DNA of 64,000 bases from Rhodospirillales bacterium (GTDB lineage Bacteria; Pseudomonadota; Alphaproteobacteria; CACIAM-22H2). The position numbers were made by a program, and so were the translations under genes. How positions within the stretch are numbered: the first letter of the stretch is position 1; the number at the start of each line of letters is the position of its first letter. Positions 1-9,328 of the stretch are shown here, one piece after another. The DNA is taken from NCBI GenBank assembly GCA_016794025.1, contig JAEUKX010000074.1, positions 1-64,000 of the forward strand, read 5' to 3'. Under the pieces are notes generated by a model. That model ran no database searches. It had not been told where the DNA came from and was given only the letters and a program-made list of their open reading frames with translations.

Positions 1-750
1 GCCGGCCGCAACGGGGCCGATCTCCCTGAGCTTGCCATTCGTCACGGAAAACTCCCAGAGCCGCCCGGCGGCGATGGCGAAACCGGTATAGTTCTGCATG
101 CCCTTGTCGGTATGGATGTCGACCGCATCGACCGACGTTCCAGCCGGCAAGTTGGCCGCCGCGATCGTCGAAAGCGTTCCGTCGTTGGGTGGATCCTGGA
201 TCACGTAGGTGCCTTGGGCGGAATCGAACTCGAACAACTGTGTCTGCTTTGCGCCCGGCACGGAATTGATGTACGCGCCGGCAAGGATCGTCGGCTTTTT
301 CCCGGCATTGGCGTCGCCGGCGAGATACGCGATCCGCCCGTCGACTGCGGCCTGACCGGTATCCACGTTCACGCGCAGGTCCTGGCCTGAAGGGCCGATC
401 ACGCGCATGCGGTCTGCCTGCGGATTGAAATCGACCAGGGCCCCTTGCCCGCTTTCCAGCGCGACGCTGAGCATGGCGACTTTTTCGGCGATGCCGCCGA
501 TCATGTCGATCCGATAGATGCTTCCGTCGGCTGCCAGACCGTAGAGTTTGGCATCGGCCGGCCGGACGTCGATGCCGAGCAGCGGCGCCGAGGTGCCAAG
601 CACGGCAATCATCGTCGTCTTGCCGGGAGCATCGGAGGAAAAGCGCAGAAGCTCGTTGCGATCCGTCAGTGCCACGAGGTCAAGGGCGCTGGCCGCCGTC
701 GCGGTCAGACAGACGAGCCCGATTGCTGTCGCCAAGGTCTGCATCTTCAT
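1..750 (-). CDS. DUF4394 domain secreted protein (3' end outside window)
   Basis: The reading frame starts with ATG at 750 and runs open to the left edge, giving the first 250 residues. Residues 1-22 form a signal peptide ending in ASA, so the product is probably exported. The mature part begins LDLVALTDRNELLRF, typical of DUF4394, a beta-propeller-like repeat domain of unknown function. Later stretches alternate short strands with Asp/Gly turns (for example LLGIDVRP and KLYGLAADG), as the family does. No enzyme motif is visible. A purine-rich GGAGG lies 7 bases before the start. It reads in the same direction as the GST gene upstream, 58 bases away. Confidence 0.75.
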   Translation of the reverse strand, partial: MKMQTLATAIGLVCLTATAASALDLVALTDRNELLRFSSDAPGKTTMIAVLGTSAPLLGIDVRPADAKLYGLAADGSIYRIDMIGGIAEKVAMLSVALESGQGALVDFNPQADRMRVIGPSGQDLRVNVDTGQAAVDGRIAYLAGDANAGKKPTILAGAYINSVPGAKQTQLFEFDSAQGTYVIQDPPNDGTLSTIAAANLPAGTSVDAVDIHTDKGMQNYTGFAIAAGRLWEFSVTNGKLREIGPVAAG

Positions 751-808
751 CGCAAGCCTCCGTTCCGTGGGGTTGCGGAGCATTCTACGACAACTTGCCG
801 GCGTTGGA

Positions 809-1627
809 TCACTTTGCCGGCCGGTCTTCCTGCGGCAGGACAGCATACGGATGTGCGATGCCGGGCAACTTCATCATGCGCTGCCCCCAGTCGCGAATGT
901 TCGGATAGCGCGTTGCGTCGTATTGCGCCTCCTCCGCCGTCGCGATCCAGGGGAAAATCGCGATGTCGGCGATCGTGGGGTTCGGTCCGGCCAGAAACTT
1001 CGACGTGCCAAGATGGCGATCGAGCATGTCGAGCGCCTGTTCGCCTCGGCCAAATAGGAACGGCAGCGCCGGACTTTCCGGGGCGTTGCGCCGCAGGAAT
1101 CGGGTCTGGCCGACCGACGTCATCCGGTCAAGGTCCCAAGCGAGCCATTCGGCAATCCGCCGCTTTTCGTGCGCGTTCGCTCCGCCGAAGGCACCGAAAC
1201 GATCGGCGAGATACTGCAGGATGACATTCGACTGGACGATCACCTCATCGCCATCGACGAGAACCGGCACCTGCGCATAGCGGTTGAGGCGGATGTGGTC
1301 GGGCAGCTTCTGTGCGCCGGCGCGCAGGTCGACGTGGCGGTAATTCCACTTCGCGCCGACGAGCGTCAGCATCAGGGCAACCTTGGCCGACGGTAGCGAC
1401 AGGTGGAAGCCGTGGAGCGTAAGCGTCACGCCCTTGTCAGGTCTATCTGCAGCCTTCCGGGGAACGTCGTATCCGGCTTTGCCGATCCGTGCTCCCTTGG
1501 CCGCGCGCTTGGCCGACTTGGAAGCCGCCTGCTTGATGGCAGCCGTCGCCTTGAGAACGCGCTTCGGCTTCGTCGCCGGCCTCTTCGCGGCTCTCTTTCG
1601 CGCGGGCGCCTTTTTCTTGGCTGCCAT
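809..1627 (-). CDS. glutathione S-transferase with H1-like basic N-terminal tail
   Basis: A 272-residue protein. Residues 1-66 are a Lys/Ala/Arg/Pro-rich tail (19 Lys or Arg in the first 50) resembling bacterial histone H1-like proteins and the TopA tail at 17600. A thioredoxin-fold GST N-domain follows (about 68-145), with the cis-Pro turn QVPVL at 119-123 and the glutathione-binding Gln-Ser near 132-133. An all-helical C-domain (about 150-262) contains GPNPTIADIAIFPW. GSTs conjugate or reduce substrates with glutathione; this substrate is unknown. The tail is not part of the GST fold and suggests nucleic-acid or polyanion binding (inference). The gene starts 7 bases after gatB ends, so it is probably the last gene of the gatCAB operon. 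Confidence 0.88.
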   Translation of the reverse strand: MAAKKKAPARKRAAKRPATKPKRVLKATAAIKQAASKSAKRAAKGARIGKAGYDVPRKAADRPDKGVTLTLHGFHLSLPSAKVALMLTLVGAKWNYRHVDLRAGAQKLPDHIRLNRYAQVPVLVDGDEVIVQSNVILQYLADRFGAFGGANAHEKRRIAEWLAWDLDRMTSVGQTRFLRRNAPESPALPFLFGRGEQALDMLDRHLGTSKFLAGPNPTIADIAIFPWIATAEEAQYDATRYPNIRDWGQRMMKLPGIAHPYAVLPQEDRPAK

Positions 1628-1634
1628 GATGCCC

Positions 1635-3089
1635 CTAGCCGGCCAGCTTTGCCTTGAGGATCTCGTTGACCTTCGCCGGGTTCGCCTTGCCGCCCGTCGA
1701 TTTCATGACCTGACCGACGAACCAGCCGAACAGCGTGACCTTGCCGGCCCGATACTCCGCCACCTTCGCCTCGTTTTCGGCCATCACTTTTGCGATGGCC
1801 GCGTCGATGGCGCCGGTGTCGGTCACCTGCGTCAGCCCCTTTTCCTTGACGATCGACGCCGCATCGCCGCCGGTCTCGACCATGATCTGGAAGACGTCCT
1901 TGGCAATGCGGCCGGAAATCGTGTCGTTCTCGATGAGGTCGAGAAGGCCGGCAAGGTTCGCGGCCGAAACCGGCGAGTTGGCGACGCCAACGCCCTTCTT
2001 GTTGAGCGCCCCGAACAGTTCGACGATCACCCAGTTTGCGGCGAGCTTGGGATCCTTGCGGCCTTTGGCCACCGTCTCGAAGAAATCAGCCTGCTCCTGC
2101 TCCGCGACAAGCACGCCGGCATCGTAAGGCGTAAGCTTGTACTGCTCGACGAAGCGGACCTTCTTGGCATCAGGCAGTTCGGGCATTTCGCCCTTGATGC
2201 GCGCGATCGCCTTCGGATCGAGGACGAGCGGCAGCAGGTCGGGATCCGGGAAATAGCGGTAGTCGTGCGCATGCTCCTTCGAGCGCATCGGGCGCGTGAC
2301 GCCGCGCGCGGTGTCCCAAAGGCGTGTCTCCTGCACGATCGTGCCGCCATCCTCCAGCACCTCGACCTGGCGCGTTGCCTCATATTCGATCGCCTGCATG
2401 ACGAAGCGGATCGAATTGACGTTCTTGATCTCGTTGCGGGTTCCGAATTTCGTATCGCCGACCTTCCGGACGGATACGTTGGCATCGCAGCGCATGGAGC
2501 CCTCCTCCATGTTACCGTCGCACGTGCCCAGATAGCGAAGGATCGCCCGCAGTTTCTTCAGATACGCCCCCGCCTCTTCCGGCGAACGGATGTCGGGTTC
2601 CGACACGATCTCCATCAGCGCCACGCCCGAGCGGTTGAGGTCGATGTAGCTCTTGCTCGGACTCTGGTCGTGCATCGATTTGCCCGCGTCCTGCTCCAGA
2701 TGCAGGCGCGTGACGCCGACGGTCTTGGTGGCGCCGCCGGGCATGTCGAGGACGAGCTTGCCGCCCGAGACGATCGGCCGTGTGTACTGGCTTATCTGGT
2801 AGCCCTGCGGAAGGTCGGCATAGAAATAGTTCTTCCGGTCGAAGACCGAGACTTCATTGACCGTCGCCTCGATGCCGAGGCCGGTCTTGATCGCCTGTTC
2901 GACGACGAAGCCGTTGATGACGGGGAGCATTCCGGGGAACGCAGCGTCGACGAAGCTCACCTGCGCGTTCGGATTGCCGCCGTAGGTCGCCGAGGCGCCC
3001 GAGAAGAGCTTCGCCTTCGAAACGACCTGCGCGTGGACTTCGAGGCCCACGACGATTTCCCACTTGCCGGTCTTGCCTTCGAGGATCAT
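1635..3089 (-). CDS. gatB: Asp-tRNA(Asn)/Glu-tRNA(Gln) amidotransferase subunit B
   Basis: GatB activates misacylated Glu-tRNA(Gln) or Asp-tRNA(Asn) by phosphorylation and receives ammonia from GatA. The product is 484 residues, the usual size. It opens with [13 protein letters not shown] and carries [14 protein letters not shown], typical of the catalytic cradle. The helical GatB/YqeY tRNA-binding domain covers about 335-483. It starts 4 bases after the gatA stop in the order gatC-gatA-gatB, so the complex is co-transcribed. Its presence means at least one of Gln-tRNA or Asn-tRNA is made by transamidation. Confidence 0.97.
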   Translation of the reverse strand: MILEGKTGKWEIVVGLEVHAQVVSKAKLFSGASATYGGNPNAQVSFVDAAFPGMLPVINGFVVEQAIKTGLGIEATVNEVSVFDRKNYFYADLPQGYQISQYTRPIVSGGKLVLDMPGGATKTVGVTRLHLEQDAGKSMHDQSPSKSYIDLNRSGVALMEIVSEPDIRSPEEAGAYLKKLRAILRYLGTCDGNMEEGSMRCDANVSVRKVGDTKFGTRNEIKNVNSIRFVMQAIEYEATRQVEVLEDGGTIVQETRLWDTARGVTRPMRSKEHAHDYRYFPDPDLLPLVLDPKAIARIKGEMPELPDAKKVRFVEQYKLTPYDAGVLVAEQEQADFFETVAKGRKDPKLAANWVIVELFGALNKKGVGVANSPVSAANLAGLLDLIENDTISGRIAKDVFQIMVETGGDAASIVKEKGLTQVTDTGAIDAAIAKVMAENEAKVAEYRAGKVTLFGWFVGQVMKSTGGKANPAKVNEILKAKLAG

Positions 3090-3093
3090 GGCG

Positions 3094-4557
3094 TCAGGCT
3101 CCCGGCCGCGCGGTGAAATTCGCGGCCTTCTCGAGCACGCCGCCCACGCGAAACAGCGCGCCTTCGTCGAACGGCTTGGCGATGAGCTGGAGGCCCAGCG
3201 GCAGGCCCTCGCCCGAAAGGCCGGCCGGCACGGACAGGCCCGGCAGGCCCGCCAGGTTGACCGGCACCGTGAATACGTCGTTGAGGTACATCGCGATCGG
3301 ATCGTCGGCGTTTTCGCCGATCCCGAAGGCTGCCGAAGGTGCTGTCGGGGTCAGGATCACGTCGCACTTCTTCCAGGCTTCCTGGAAGTCGCGGAAGATC
3401 AGCGAGCGGACCTTCTGCGCCTTCAGGTAATAGGCGTCGTAGTAGCCGGCAGACAGCACGTAGGTGCCGATCAGGATGCGGCGACGCACCTCCGCGCCGA
3501 AGCCCTCGGCGCGCGTGTTCTCGTACATCTCGTCGAGCGAATTGCCCGGCACCCGGAGGCCATAGCGCACGCCGTCATAGCGCGCGAGATTCGACGACGC
3601 CTCCGCCGGCGCGATGATGTAGTAGGTCGGAAGCGCGTACTTGGTGTGCGGCAGCGAGATCTCGACGGGTTCCGCCCCCGCGGCCTTCAGCCAGTCGATG
3701 CCCTGCTGCCAGAGCTTCTCGATCTCCGCGGGCATGCCGTCGACGCGATACTCCTTGGGGATTCCGAACCGGAGCCCCTTCACGTTGCCCGTCATCGCGG
3801 CTTCATAGTCCGGGACCGGCGTTGGCACCGAGGTCGAATCCTTCGGATCGTGTCCGGCCATCGCACGCAGCAGGATCGCACAGTCGCGCACGTCGCGCGC
3901 CATCGGGCCCGCCTGATCGAGTGACGAGGCGAACGCCACGATGCCCCAGCGCGAGCAGCGCCCGTAGGTCGGCTTGATGCCGGCAATGCCAGTGAAGCTC
4001 GCCGGCTGCCGGATCGAGCCGCCGGTATCCGTGCCGGTGGCGCCTGCGACGATGTGCGCGGCAACGGCAGCGGCCGAACCGCCCGATGAACCGCCGGGGA
4101 CGAGGTCCTTTCCGTCCTTGCGCTTCCAGGGGTTCTTTACAGGTCCGAAATGACTTGTGATGTTGGCCGAGCCCATCGCGAACTCGTCCATGTTAAGCTT
4201 GCCGAGCATCGAGGCGCCCGCATCGAACAGGTTTTGCGTGACCGTCGACTCGTAAGGCGGCTTAAATCCTTCGAGAATTCGGCTGGCCGCCGTCGTCTGG
4301 ACACCCTTGGTGCAGAACAGGTCCTTGATGCCGAGCGGCACGCCCTCGAGCGCGCGCGCCTGGCCCTTGGCGAGCCGCGCGTCGGAATCTGCGGCCTGCG
4401 ACAGGGCGAGCTCCGGCGTCTCGACGACGAAGGCGTTGAGATGGCGATTTTTCTCGACAGCGGCAACATAGGCACGCGCGACCTCGGTGGCGGAGAACTT
4501 CCGCTGCGAAAGGCCGTCGCGAAGCTGGGCGATGGTCAGGTCGACGAGCTCGGCCAT
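3094..4557 (-). CDS. gatA: Asp-tRNA(Asn)/Glu-tRNA(Gln) amidotransferase subunit A
   Basis: The glutaminase/amidase subunit releases ammonia from glutamine for GatB. The amidase-signature Ser-cisSer-Lys triad is visible: Lys78 in GIKDLF, Ser157 in GGSSGGSAA and nucleophile Ser181 in [10 protein letters not shown]. Length is 487 residues, normal for GatA. I chose the ATG at 4557, which shares one base with the gatC stop; a GTG one codon earlier (4560) would give a four-base overlap instead. It is the middle gene of gatC-gatA-gatB. Confidence 0.97.
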   Translation of the reverse strand: MAELVDLTIAQLRDGLSQRKFSATEVARAYVAAVEKNRHLNAFVVETPELALSQAADSDARLAKGQARALEGVPLGIKDLFCTKGVQTTAASRILEGFKPPYESTVTQNLFDAGASMLGKLNMDEFAMGSANITSHFGPVKNPWKRKDGKDLVPGGSSGGSAAAVAAHIVAGATGTDTGGSIRQPASFTGIAGIKPTYGRCSRWGIVAFASSLDQAGPMARDVRDCAILLRAMAGHDPKDSTSVPTPVPDYEAAMTGNVKGLRFGIPKEYRVDGMPAEIEKLWQQGIDWLKAAGAEPVEISLPHTKYALPTYYIIAPAEASSNLARYDGVRYGLRVPGNSLDEMYENTRAEGFGAEVRRRILIGTYVLSAGYYDAYYLKAQKVRSLIFRDFQEAWKKCDVILTPTAPSAAFGIGENADDPIAMYLNDVFTVPVNLAGLPGLSVPAGLSGEGLPLGLQLIAKPFDEGALFRVGGVLEKAANFTARPGA

Positions 4558-4868
4558 CACTCCACCACCTTCGGCACGGTGAAGAAGCCGCCGAGATCCT
4601 CGGTCGTCGACACGCGCACGGGATCGGTCGCGTTCAGGAGGACCTTCTCGGCGTAACCGCCGTCCGTCACCTCGTCGGCCCGCTGCGGGAGGACGACCTC
4701 GACCGTCGATGTCATCGGCTCTACGCTGGACGTATCGAGCGACTTCAGCTGTTCGACCCAGTCGAGGATCGTGGAGAGTTCCTGCGCCATGCGCGCCCGG
4801 TCGTCGGCCGCCACGCGGATGCGGGCAAGCTGGGCGATCCGGGCAACGGTAGCCTGATCAAGCGACAT
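4557..4868 (-). CDS. gatC: Asp-tRNA(Asn)/Glu-tRNA(Gln) amidotransferase subunit C
   Basis: A 103-residue GatC, the belt-like chaperone that wraps around GatA and contacts GatB. Family features are the helical N-terminus ([12 protein letters not shown]), [13 protein letters not shown] and the C-terminal FFTVPKVVE. It is the promoter-proximal gene of gatCAB-GST and is transcribed away from ruvX. Only 75 bases separate its start from the ruvX start, so both promoters must lie there. That spacer holds two ACGTCG repeats near 4904-4917. Confidence 0.95.
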   Translation of the reverse strand: MSLDQATVARIAQLARIRVAADDRARMAQELSTILDWVEQLKSLDTSSVEPMTSTVEVVLPQRADEVTDGGYAEKVLLNATDPVRVSTTEDLGGFFTVPKVVE

Positions 4869-4943
4869 GCGGTATGTCTCGCCTTGGGCCTTGAAATGAC
4901 GTCGAAAACGTCGTTGAAACGGGCCGGGAAGCTAACACTCGAC

Positions 4944-5414
4944 ATGCCGATCCGCAACCCTACCGACCTGCTGGCGGAACTGCCGGAAAAGACGTGTCTT
5001 CTCGGCCTCGATCCAGGCGAGAAGACGGTCGGTCTGGCCATCTGCGACCCCGGTTTGACGATCGCCTCGCCGCTCGAAACGATTCGCCGCGCGCGAAAGG
5101 CGTCCGCGGACTATGCGCGCATTGCGGAGGTGGCGGCCGAGCGAAACGTCGGCGGCTTCGTGTGCGGCATGCCGACGAACATGGATGGCAGTGCAGGGCC
5201 GCGTGCGCAGGCGGTGCGGGCGTTCGCGCGCAATCTGCTGGCACGGGTAGACCTGCCGCTCGTGTTCTGGGACGAACGGATGTCGACGCAGGCCGTGACA
5301 CGTGCCCTGCTCGATGCCGACATGTCACGCGAGAGACGCGGCGAGGTCGTCGACAAGATGGCGGCGGCCTTCATCCTCCAGGGGTACCTCGACTGGATCC
5401 GCATCGGCCGTTGA
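4944..5414 (+). CDS. ruvX: Holliday junction resolvase-like / pre-16S rRNA nuclease
   Basis: A YqgF/RuvX family RNase H-fold nuclease of 157 residues, implicated in final 16S rRNA 5' processing. The metal-binding Asp23 lies in LGLDPGEKTVG. Further family motifs are CGMPTNMDGS, FWDERMST and the late acidic residue in VVDKMAAAFIL. I chose ATG 4944 because the family starts near here; the frame stays open upstream to 4884, but those 20 residues (SKTSLKRAG...) do not resemble the family. ruvX divergent from gatCAB is common in alphaproteobacteria. Confidence 0.93.
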   Translation: MPIRNPTDLLAELPEKTCLLGLDPGEKTVGLAICDPGLTIASPLETIRRARKASADYARIAEVAAERNVGGFVCGMPTNMDGSAGPRAQAVRAFARNLLARVDLPLVFWDERMSTQAVTRALLDADMSRERRGEVVDKMAAAFILQGYLDWIRIGR

Positions 5415-5446
5415 CCGGTTCGGATAAAAGTCGGACGATCCCGGCC

Positions 5447-6664
5447 ATGTTTGCACTGACAGAAGAACAAGAGTCGCTGCGCGCCCGGGCACGCGAATTC
5501 GCCGACAAGGTCCTGGCGCCGACTGCAGCGGAAACGGACCGGTCCGAGGCATATCCGTGGAAGAACGTCGAGGCGATGCGCGCGGCCGGCTTCCTCGGCA
5601 TGACCGTGCCGACGGATCTTGGCGGTCCCGGCCTCACCTATCTCGATACGGTCCTCGTGATCGAGGAGATCGCGCGGGCGTGCGGCGCCTGCGGCCGTAT
5701 CGTGGTCGAGACGAACATGGGGGCCGTCGGTGCCATCCTTGCTTATGGCACGCCGGCGCAGCGTAAGCTCGCGGCCGAGTGCGTCCTCGCCGGCGACAAG
5801 CCCGCGATCTGCATTTCCGAACCTGAAGCCGGCAGCGCTGCGAACGAGATGACGACGCGCGCGGTGCGACGCGGCGGGGGCTACGTGCTCGACGGGCGCA
5901 AGCACTGGATCACCGGCGGCGGCGTGTCCCGCCTCCACCTGATCTTCGCGCGCGTTTATGACGAGCAGGGAAAGGAAGAGGGGATCGGCGGCTTCATCGT
6001 CGTCCGTGACCCCAAGACATCGGAGCCGAAGGGGCTCGTCATCGGAAAGCGCGAACCGGCAATGGGGCTTCGCGGAATTCCGGAAACCGAGGTGAATTTC
6101 GTGGGCCTCGAGGTTCCGGAAGAGATGGTCCTGCGTTCGCCGCGCGGGTTTTCCGGCGGCTTCGGCGACCTGATGGACGCGTACAACGCCCAGCGCGTGG
6201 GTGCAGGGACTGTGGCGCTCGGCCTTGCGCAAGGCGCCTTCGAGCGTGCATGCGGTTATGCCGGGAAGCGCCATCAGTTCGGCCGCCCGATCGCCGAGTT
6301 CCAGGGGCTCCAGTGGATGCTGGCCGACATGTCGGTGCAGATCGAGGCCGCGCGGGGGCTCATCTGGCGTGCGGCCGGAAGTTCCGGCCCGGCCGGCTTT
6401 CCGCACCCCGACATGGCCGCCCGCGCGAAGATCTTCGCGTCGGAGTCGGCGCTTCGCATTACGAACGACGCGCTGCAGGTCTGGGGAGCGGCCGGCTATT
6501 CGCGCAACAATCCGATGGAACGCTATGTCCGCGATGCGCGGATGTTTACCATCGCCGGCGGAACCGCCCAGATGCTGCGCAATCTCGTGGCCGGAAACGT
6601 GCTCGGCCAGCGCTTCCCGCAGTCCCGCGACGGATATCTCAGGCGTCGGAAAGCCGCGGAGTAA
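5447..6664 (+). CDS. acyl-CoA dehydrogenase family protein, 3-sulfinopropanoyl-CoA desulfinase-like
   Basis: A 405-residue FAD-dependent acyl-CoA dehydrogenase fold, complete from N-terminal helices to the C-terminal four-helix bundle. Flavin and CoA motifs include CISEPEAGSAANEM and KHWITGGG. Both usual catalytic bases are missing: the MCAD-type Glu is Gly in IAGGTAQ, and the isovaleryl-type Glu is Gln249 in AYNAQR. Arg84 is present in ACGRIVVE. As I recall the family, an Arg84 plus Gln (246) pair with no Glu base is the signature of 3-sulfinopropanoyl-CoA desulfinase (Acd), which removes sulfite in 3,3'-thiodipropionate or dithiodipropionate breakdown. The substrate is therefore an inference. 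It lies 32 bases after ruvX and overlaps the convergent HD gene by 26 bases. Confidence 0.85.
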   Translation: MFALTEEQESLRARAREFADKVLAPTAAETDRSEAYPWKNVEAMRAAGFLGMTVPTDLGGPGLTYLDTVLVIEEIARACGACGRIVVETNMGAVGAILAYGTPAQRKLAAECVLAGDKPAICISEPEAGSAANEMTTRAVRRGGGYVLDGRKHWITGGGVSRLHLIFARVYDEQGKEEGIGGFIVVRDPKTSEPKGLVIGKREPAMGLRGIPETEVNFVGLEVPEEMVLRSPRGFSGGFGDLMDAYNAQRVGAGTVALGLAQGAFERACGYAGKRHQFGRPIAEFQGLQWMLADMSVQIEAARGLIWRAAGSSGPAGFPHPDMAARAKIFASESALRITNDALQVWGAAGYSRNNPMERYVRDARMFTIAGGTAQMLRNLVAGNVLGQRFPQSRDGYLRRRKAAE

Positions 6665-7280
6665 CTCCCCTGCCCGCGCCGACGGCAATGCCGGCGTCGT
6701 TCCAGAAGCCTGCCTTCTCGATGCGCGCATAGATCCTTTCGATCAGGCCGTCGATGAACGGATCCGTTTCGCGCGCCGGTGCGGTCCGCTTCCGGGTCAT
6801 CTCGCGTGTCACCATGGCTTCGGCCCACGACTTTCCGCCGGAGATATAGACCTGAAGGAAACCCTGCAGGCGGTCGCAGGCATAGGCCAGACGCGCTTCG
6901 GGCGTCTCATGCGCCTCGAATTCGCGCCATAGCTGCTCGAGGCGCCGGCCGAGATCCGGCGGCAGGCTCCCGAACAGGCGGCGCGCAGCCTGTTCCTCTT
7001 TCTCGACGGCCTCCGCACGCGCCTTGGCGTCGTAGGCAAAGGCGTCGCCCGCATAAATCTCGACGAGATCATGGACGAGAATCATGGAAAGCGCCCGGCC
7101 GAGATCGACATCGAAGCCGATATCCTCGGCGAGCAGAAGGCCGCACAGCGCCATGTGCCAGCTGTGTTCGGCCGAATTCTCCCGCCGCGAACCGTCGGCG
7201 ACATAGGCGCGGCGCTCGACGCTCTTGAAGCGGTCGGCGAGCACGAGAAAGTCGAGCATTGAATCGATGCGGTCCGGCAT
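6639..7280 (-). CDS. HD domain phosphohydrolase (HDDC2 / YfbR-like)
   Basis: A 213-residue HD-domain protein. Metal-binding residues of the motif are visible: His in SAEHSWHMAL, the HD pair in LVHDLVEIYAGD, and a distal Asp in AYACDRLQGF. The pattern matches the HDDC2/YfbR group, in which known members are 5'-deoxynucleotidases acting on dNMPs in nucleotide salvage. The exact substrate cannot be read from sequence. The last 40 residues (ARIEKAGFW...) extend past the domain. Its 3' end overlaps the acyl-CoA dehydrogenase gene on the other strand by 26 bases. Confidence 0.85.
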   Translation of the reverse strand: MPDRIDSMLDFLVLADRFKSVERRAYVADGSRRENSAEHSWHMALCGLLLAEDIGFDVDLGRALSMILVHDLVEIYAGDAFAYDAKARAEAVEKEEQAARRLFGSLPPDLGRRLEQLWREFEAHETPEARLAYACDRLQGFLQVYISGGKSWAEAMVTREMTRKRTAPARETDPFIDGLIERIYARIEKAGFWNDAGIAVGAGRGVTPRLSDA

Positions 7281-7351
7281 GGTGTCCTTGTCCTGCCCAC
7301 GGTCGCGTCGAGTTTGGCGCGCCGGCCCGGTGGCGTCAAAGCGGAGCGAAG

Positions 7352-8932
7352 ATGGCCGTCCTTGAAGTGGTACTGGCGATGCTGGCCGTCGCGATCGTGC
7401 TCGCGCATTTCTCGGACAGGCTGCGCATTCCCTACGCCGTGCTTCTCGTGATCGCCGGAATGGCCCTCGCGTTCGCCCCGCGGCTTCCGAAGTTCGAGTT
7501 CGACCCCCAGATCGTGCTCGCGCTCTTTCTTCCGCCTCTGCTGTTTTCCGCGGCGTATTTCACCTCGTGGCGCGACTTCCGCTTCTATCTCCGCCCGATC
7601 CTGCTGCTGGCGATCGGCCTCGTGCTGGCGACAACGCTTGGCGTCGGCGTGGCATTCAAGCTCCTCGTTCCGGACGTTCCCTGGGCCGTCGCGTTCCTTC
7701 TGGGGGCGATTGTCTCGCCGCCCGATGCGGTCGCTGCGGCGGCGATCATGGAAAAGCTCCGGCTGCCGAAGCGGATCGTCGCGATCCTCGAGGGCGAAAG
7801 CCTCGTCAACGACGCTACGGGACTGGTGCTCTACAAGTTCGCGCTGGCGGCGGCTCTCTCCGGGACTTTCTCCGCTGTCGAGGCCGCGGGCGCCTTCGTC
7901 GCCTATGCCGTCGGTGGCTGTCTCCTCGGGTTTCTCGGCGGCCTTGCCGCTGTCCAGATCATGAAGAAGCTTCATGAGACTCTTCTCCAGATATCCTTCA
8001 CGTTCGTCGTTCCCTACGTCGCATTCCTTGTCGGCGAGCACGTGCATGTGTCGGGCGTTCTCGTGGTCGTCGTTGCCGGTCTCGTCATTGGATGGCACGC
8101 GCCGGAAATGTTCTCCGCGCAGGCGCGCGTCCAGGGCCAGATGGTCTGGAGTGCCGTCATTTTCGTCCTGAACGCGCTTGTCTTCATCCTGATCGGGCTC
8201 CAGCTCGACGACATCCTCGTTCGTCTGGCCGACTACTCGTGGGGGCAGCTGATCTGGTGGGCAGTCGCGATATCGGTTGTTGCCATCGTGATCCGGCTGA
8301 TCTGGGTCTTTCCCAATGCGTACATTCCGACGCTCTTCCGGTCGGTCCGCGAACGCGAAGGCGTGCCGCCGAAGTCCTGGACGCTGATCGTCGGGTGGAC
8401 GGGCATGCGCGGTGTCGTCAGTCTTGCCGCAGCGCTTGCCATTCCGGTCATGGCGGAGTTCGGCGAGCCCTTCCCGGCACGGGATCTTGTGATCTTCCTT
8501 TCTTTCTCGGTCATCTTCGCCACGCTCGTGATCCAGGGAACGACGCTTGCGCCGCTGATCCGCTTCCTGCGCGTCGGTGGCGACCGCGATGCCGAAAAGG
8601 AAGAGGAAGTCGCCCGGCGCAAGTTGACGCACGCCGCGCTCGCGGAGATCGACCGGCTGGCGGAAATCGACTTCATCGCGCTCGAGATCGCGCCGGGGCT
8701 CCGGCGCTCGTACCAGAACCGGCTGAAGCCTGAAGAGATGACCCAGGAGCACATCGAGCTCGAGCACGCCCGCCGGCACGCACGGCGGGTCCGGCTCGAG
8801 GTTGTTAACGCCGAGCGGCGGCGTCTGCTAAAACTGCGACGCGAGCGCGAGATCGGCGACGATGTGCTCCACAAGCTCATGCGGGAAGTCGACCTGGAGG
8901 AGATGCGCCTTGCGGCCCTTGGTCTCGACTAG
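7352..8932 (+). CDS. Na+/H+ (cation:proton) antiporter, CPA1 family
   Basis: A 526-residue inner-membrane protein with about 12 hydrophobic segments in residues 1-410, starting MAVLEVVLAMLAVAIVLAH. Hallmarks of CPA1/NhaP exchangers are SPPDAVAA and GESLVNDATGLVLYKF, the latter holding the ion-binding Asn-Asp pair, and GWTGMRGVVSLAAALA near the end of the membrane domain. A charged cytoplasmic tail of about 110 residues follows. It probably exchanges Na+ or K+ for protons in pH and salt homeostasis. I chose ATG 7352 after GGAGCGAAG; the frame is open upstream to 7259 without family similarity. Confidence 0.9.
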   Translation: MAVLEVVLAMLAVAIVLAHFSDRLRIPYAVLLVIAGMALAFAPRLPKFEFDPQIVLALFLPPLLFSAAYFTSWRDFRFYLRPILLLAIGLVLATTLGVGVAFKLLVPDVPWAVAFLLGAIVSPPDAVAAAAIMEKLRLPKRIVAILEGESLVNDATGLVLYKFALAAALSGTFSAVEAAGAFVAYAVGGCLLGFLGGLAAVQIMKKLHETLLQISFTFVVPYVAFLVGEHVHVSGVLVVVVAGLVIGWHAPEMFSAQARVQGQMVWSAVIFVLNALVFILIGLQLDDILVRLADYSWGQLIWWAVAISVVAIVIRLIWVFPNAYIPTLFRSVREREGVPPKSWTLIVGWTGMRGVVSLAAALAIPVMAEFGEPFPARDLVIFLSFSVIFATLVIQGTTLAPLIRFLRVGGDRDAEKEEEVARRKLTHAALAEIDRLAEIDFIALEIAPGLRRSYQNRLKPEEMTQEHIELEHARRHARRVRLEVVNAERRRLLKLRREREIGDDVLHKLMREVDLEEMRLAALGLD

Positions 8933-9248
8933 CCTGCTGCTTGCCTGTGGCTGTGCGTGGGCGCAGGTGCCCGATGCGCCGGTCAGCCTTGTCGCCAGCG
9001 ACGGATTCGGGTTTGGCGCCCGCTGGCGCGTGGAGTTCGATCGCGACACAGAGGAATTCAAGGCGGGCCAGACCGTCGAATGCCGGGTCGAGGAGCCGCC
9101 GGACGATCGCCCGCGTGCCGTCGTCGTCTGCACGCTGCCTGATGGCCGCAAGGCCCAACTTGCGGAGCCGGACGGGCGCGCCGGCGTGCTTCCCGTCGAT
9201 GTCCACGTCCGCAGCCTGCGTCTTCTTCTCAGTCAGGCCACGCGCTGA
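8910..9248 (+). CDS. small secreted or lipoprotein of unknown function
   Basis: A 112-residue protein. The best start is TTG 8910, 6 bases after a strong GGAGGAGA ribosome-binding site located inside the end of the antiporter gene, so the two genes overlap by 23 bases and are probably co-translated. Residues 1-19 (LRPLVSTSLLLACGCAWAQ) form a signal peptide, cleaved after AWA or processed as a lipoprotein at Cys in LLAC. The mature part is strand-rich with VEFDRDTEEF and VVCTLPDGR, and has two further cysteines (in VECRV and VVCTL) that could pair. I do not recognise the family. Confidence 0.6.
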   Translation: MRPLVSTSLLLACGCAWAQVPDAPVSLVASDGFGFGARWRVEFDRDTEEFKAGQTVECRVEEPPDDRPRAVVVCTLPDGRKAQLAEPDGRAGVLPVDVHVRSLRLLLSQATR

Positions 9249-9328
9249 CGCACCGGCCAACCTCCGCCTTGCATCGAGGCCCTGCGCGCGGCGATAGTGC
9301 CGGCCGACTGGAACAGGATGAACGACCC

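Noticed and set aside
1383-3116. Open frame of 577 codons antisense to gatB
   Set aside because: GatB is unmistakable on the other strand; the antisense product has no recognisable domain.
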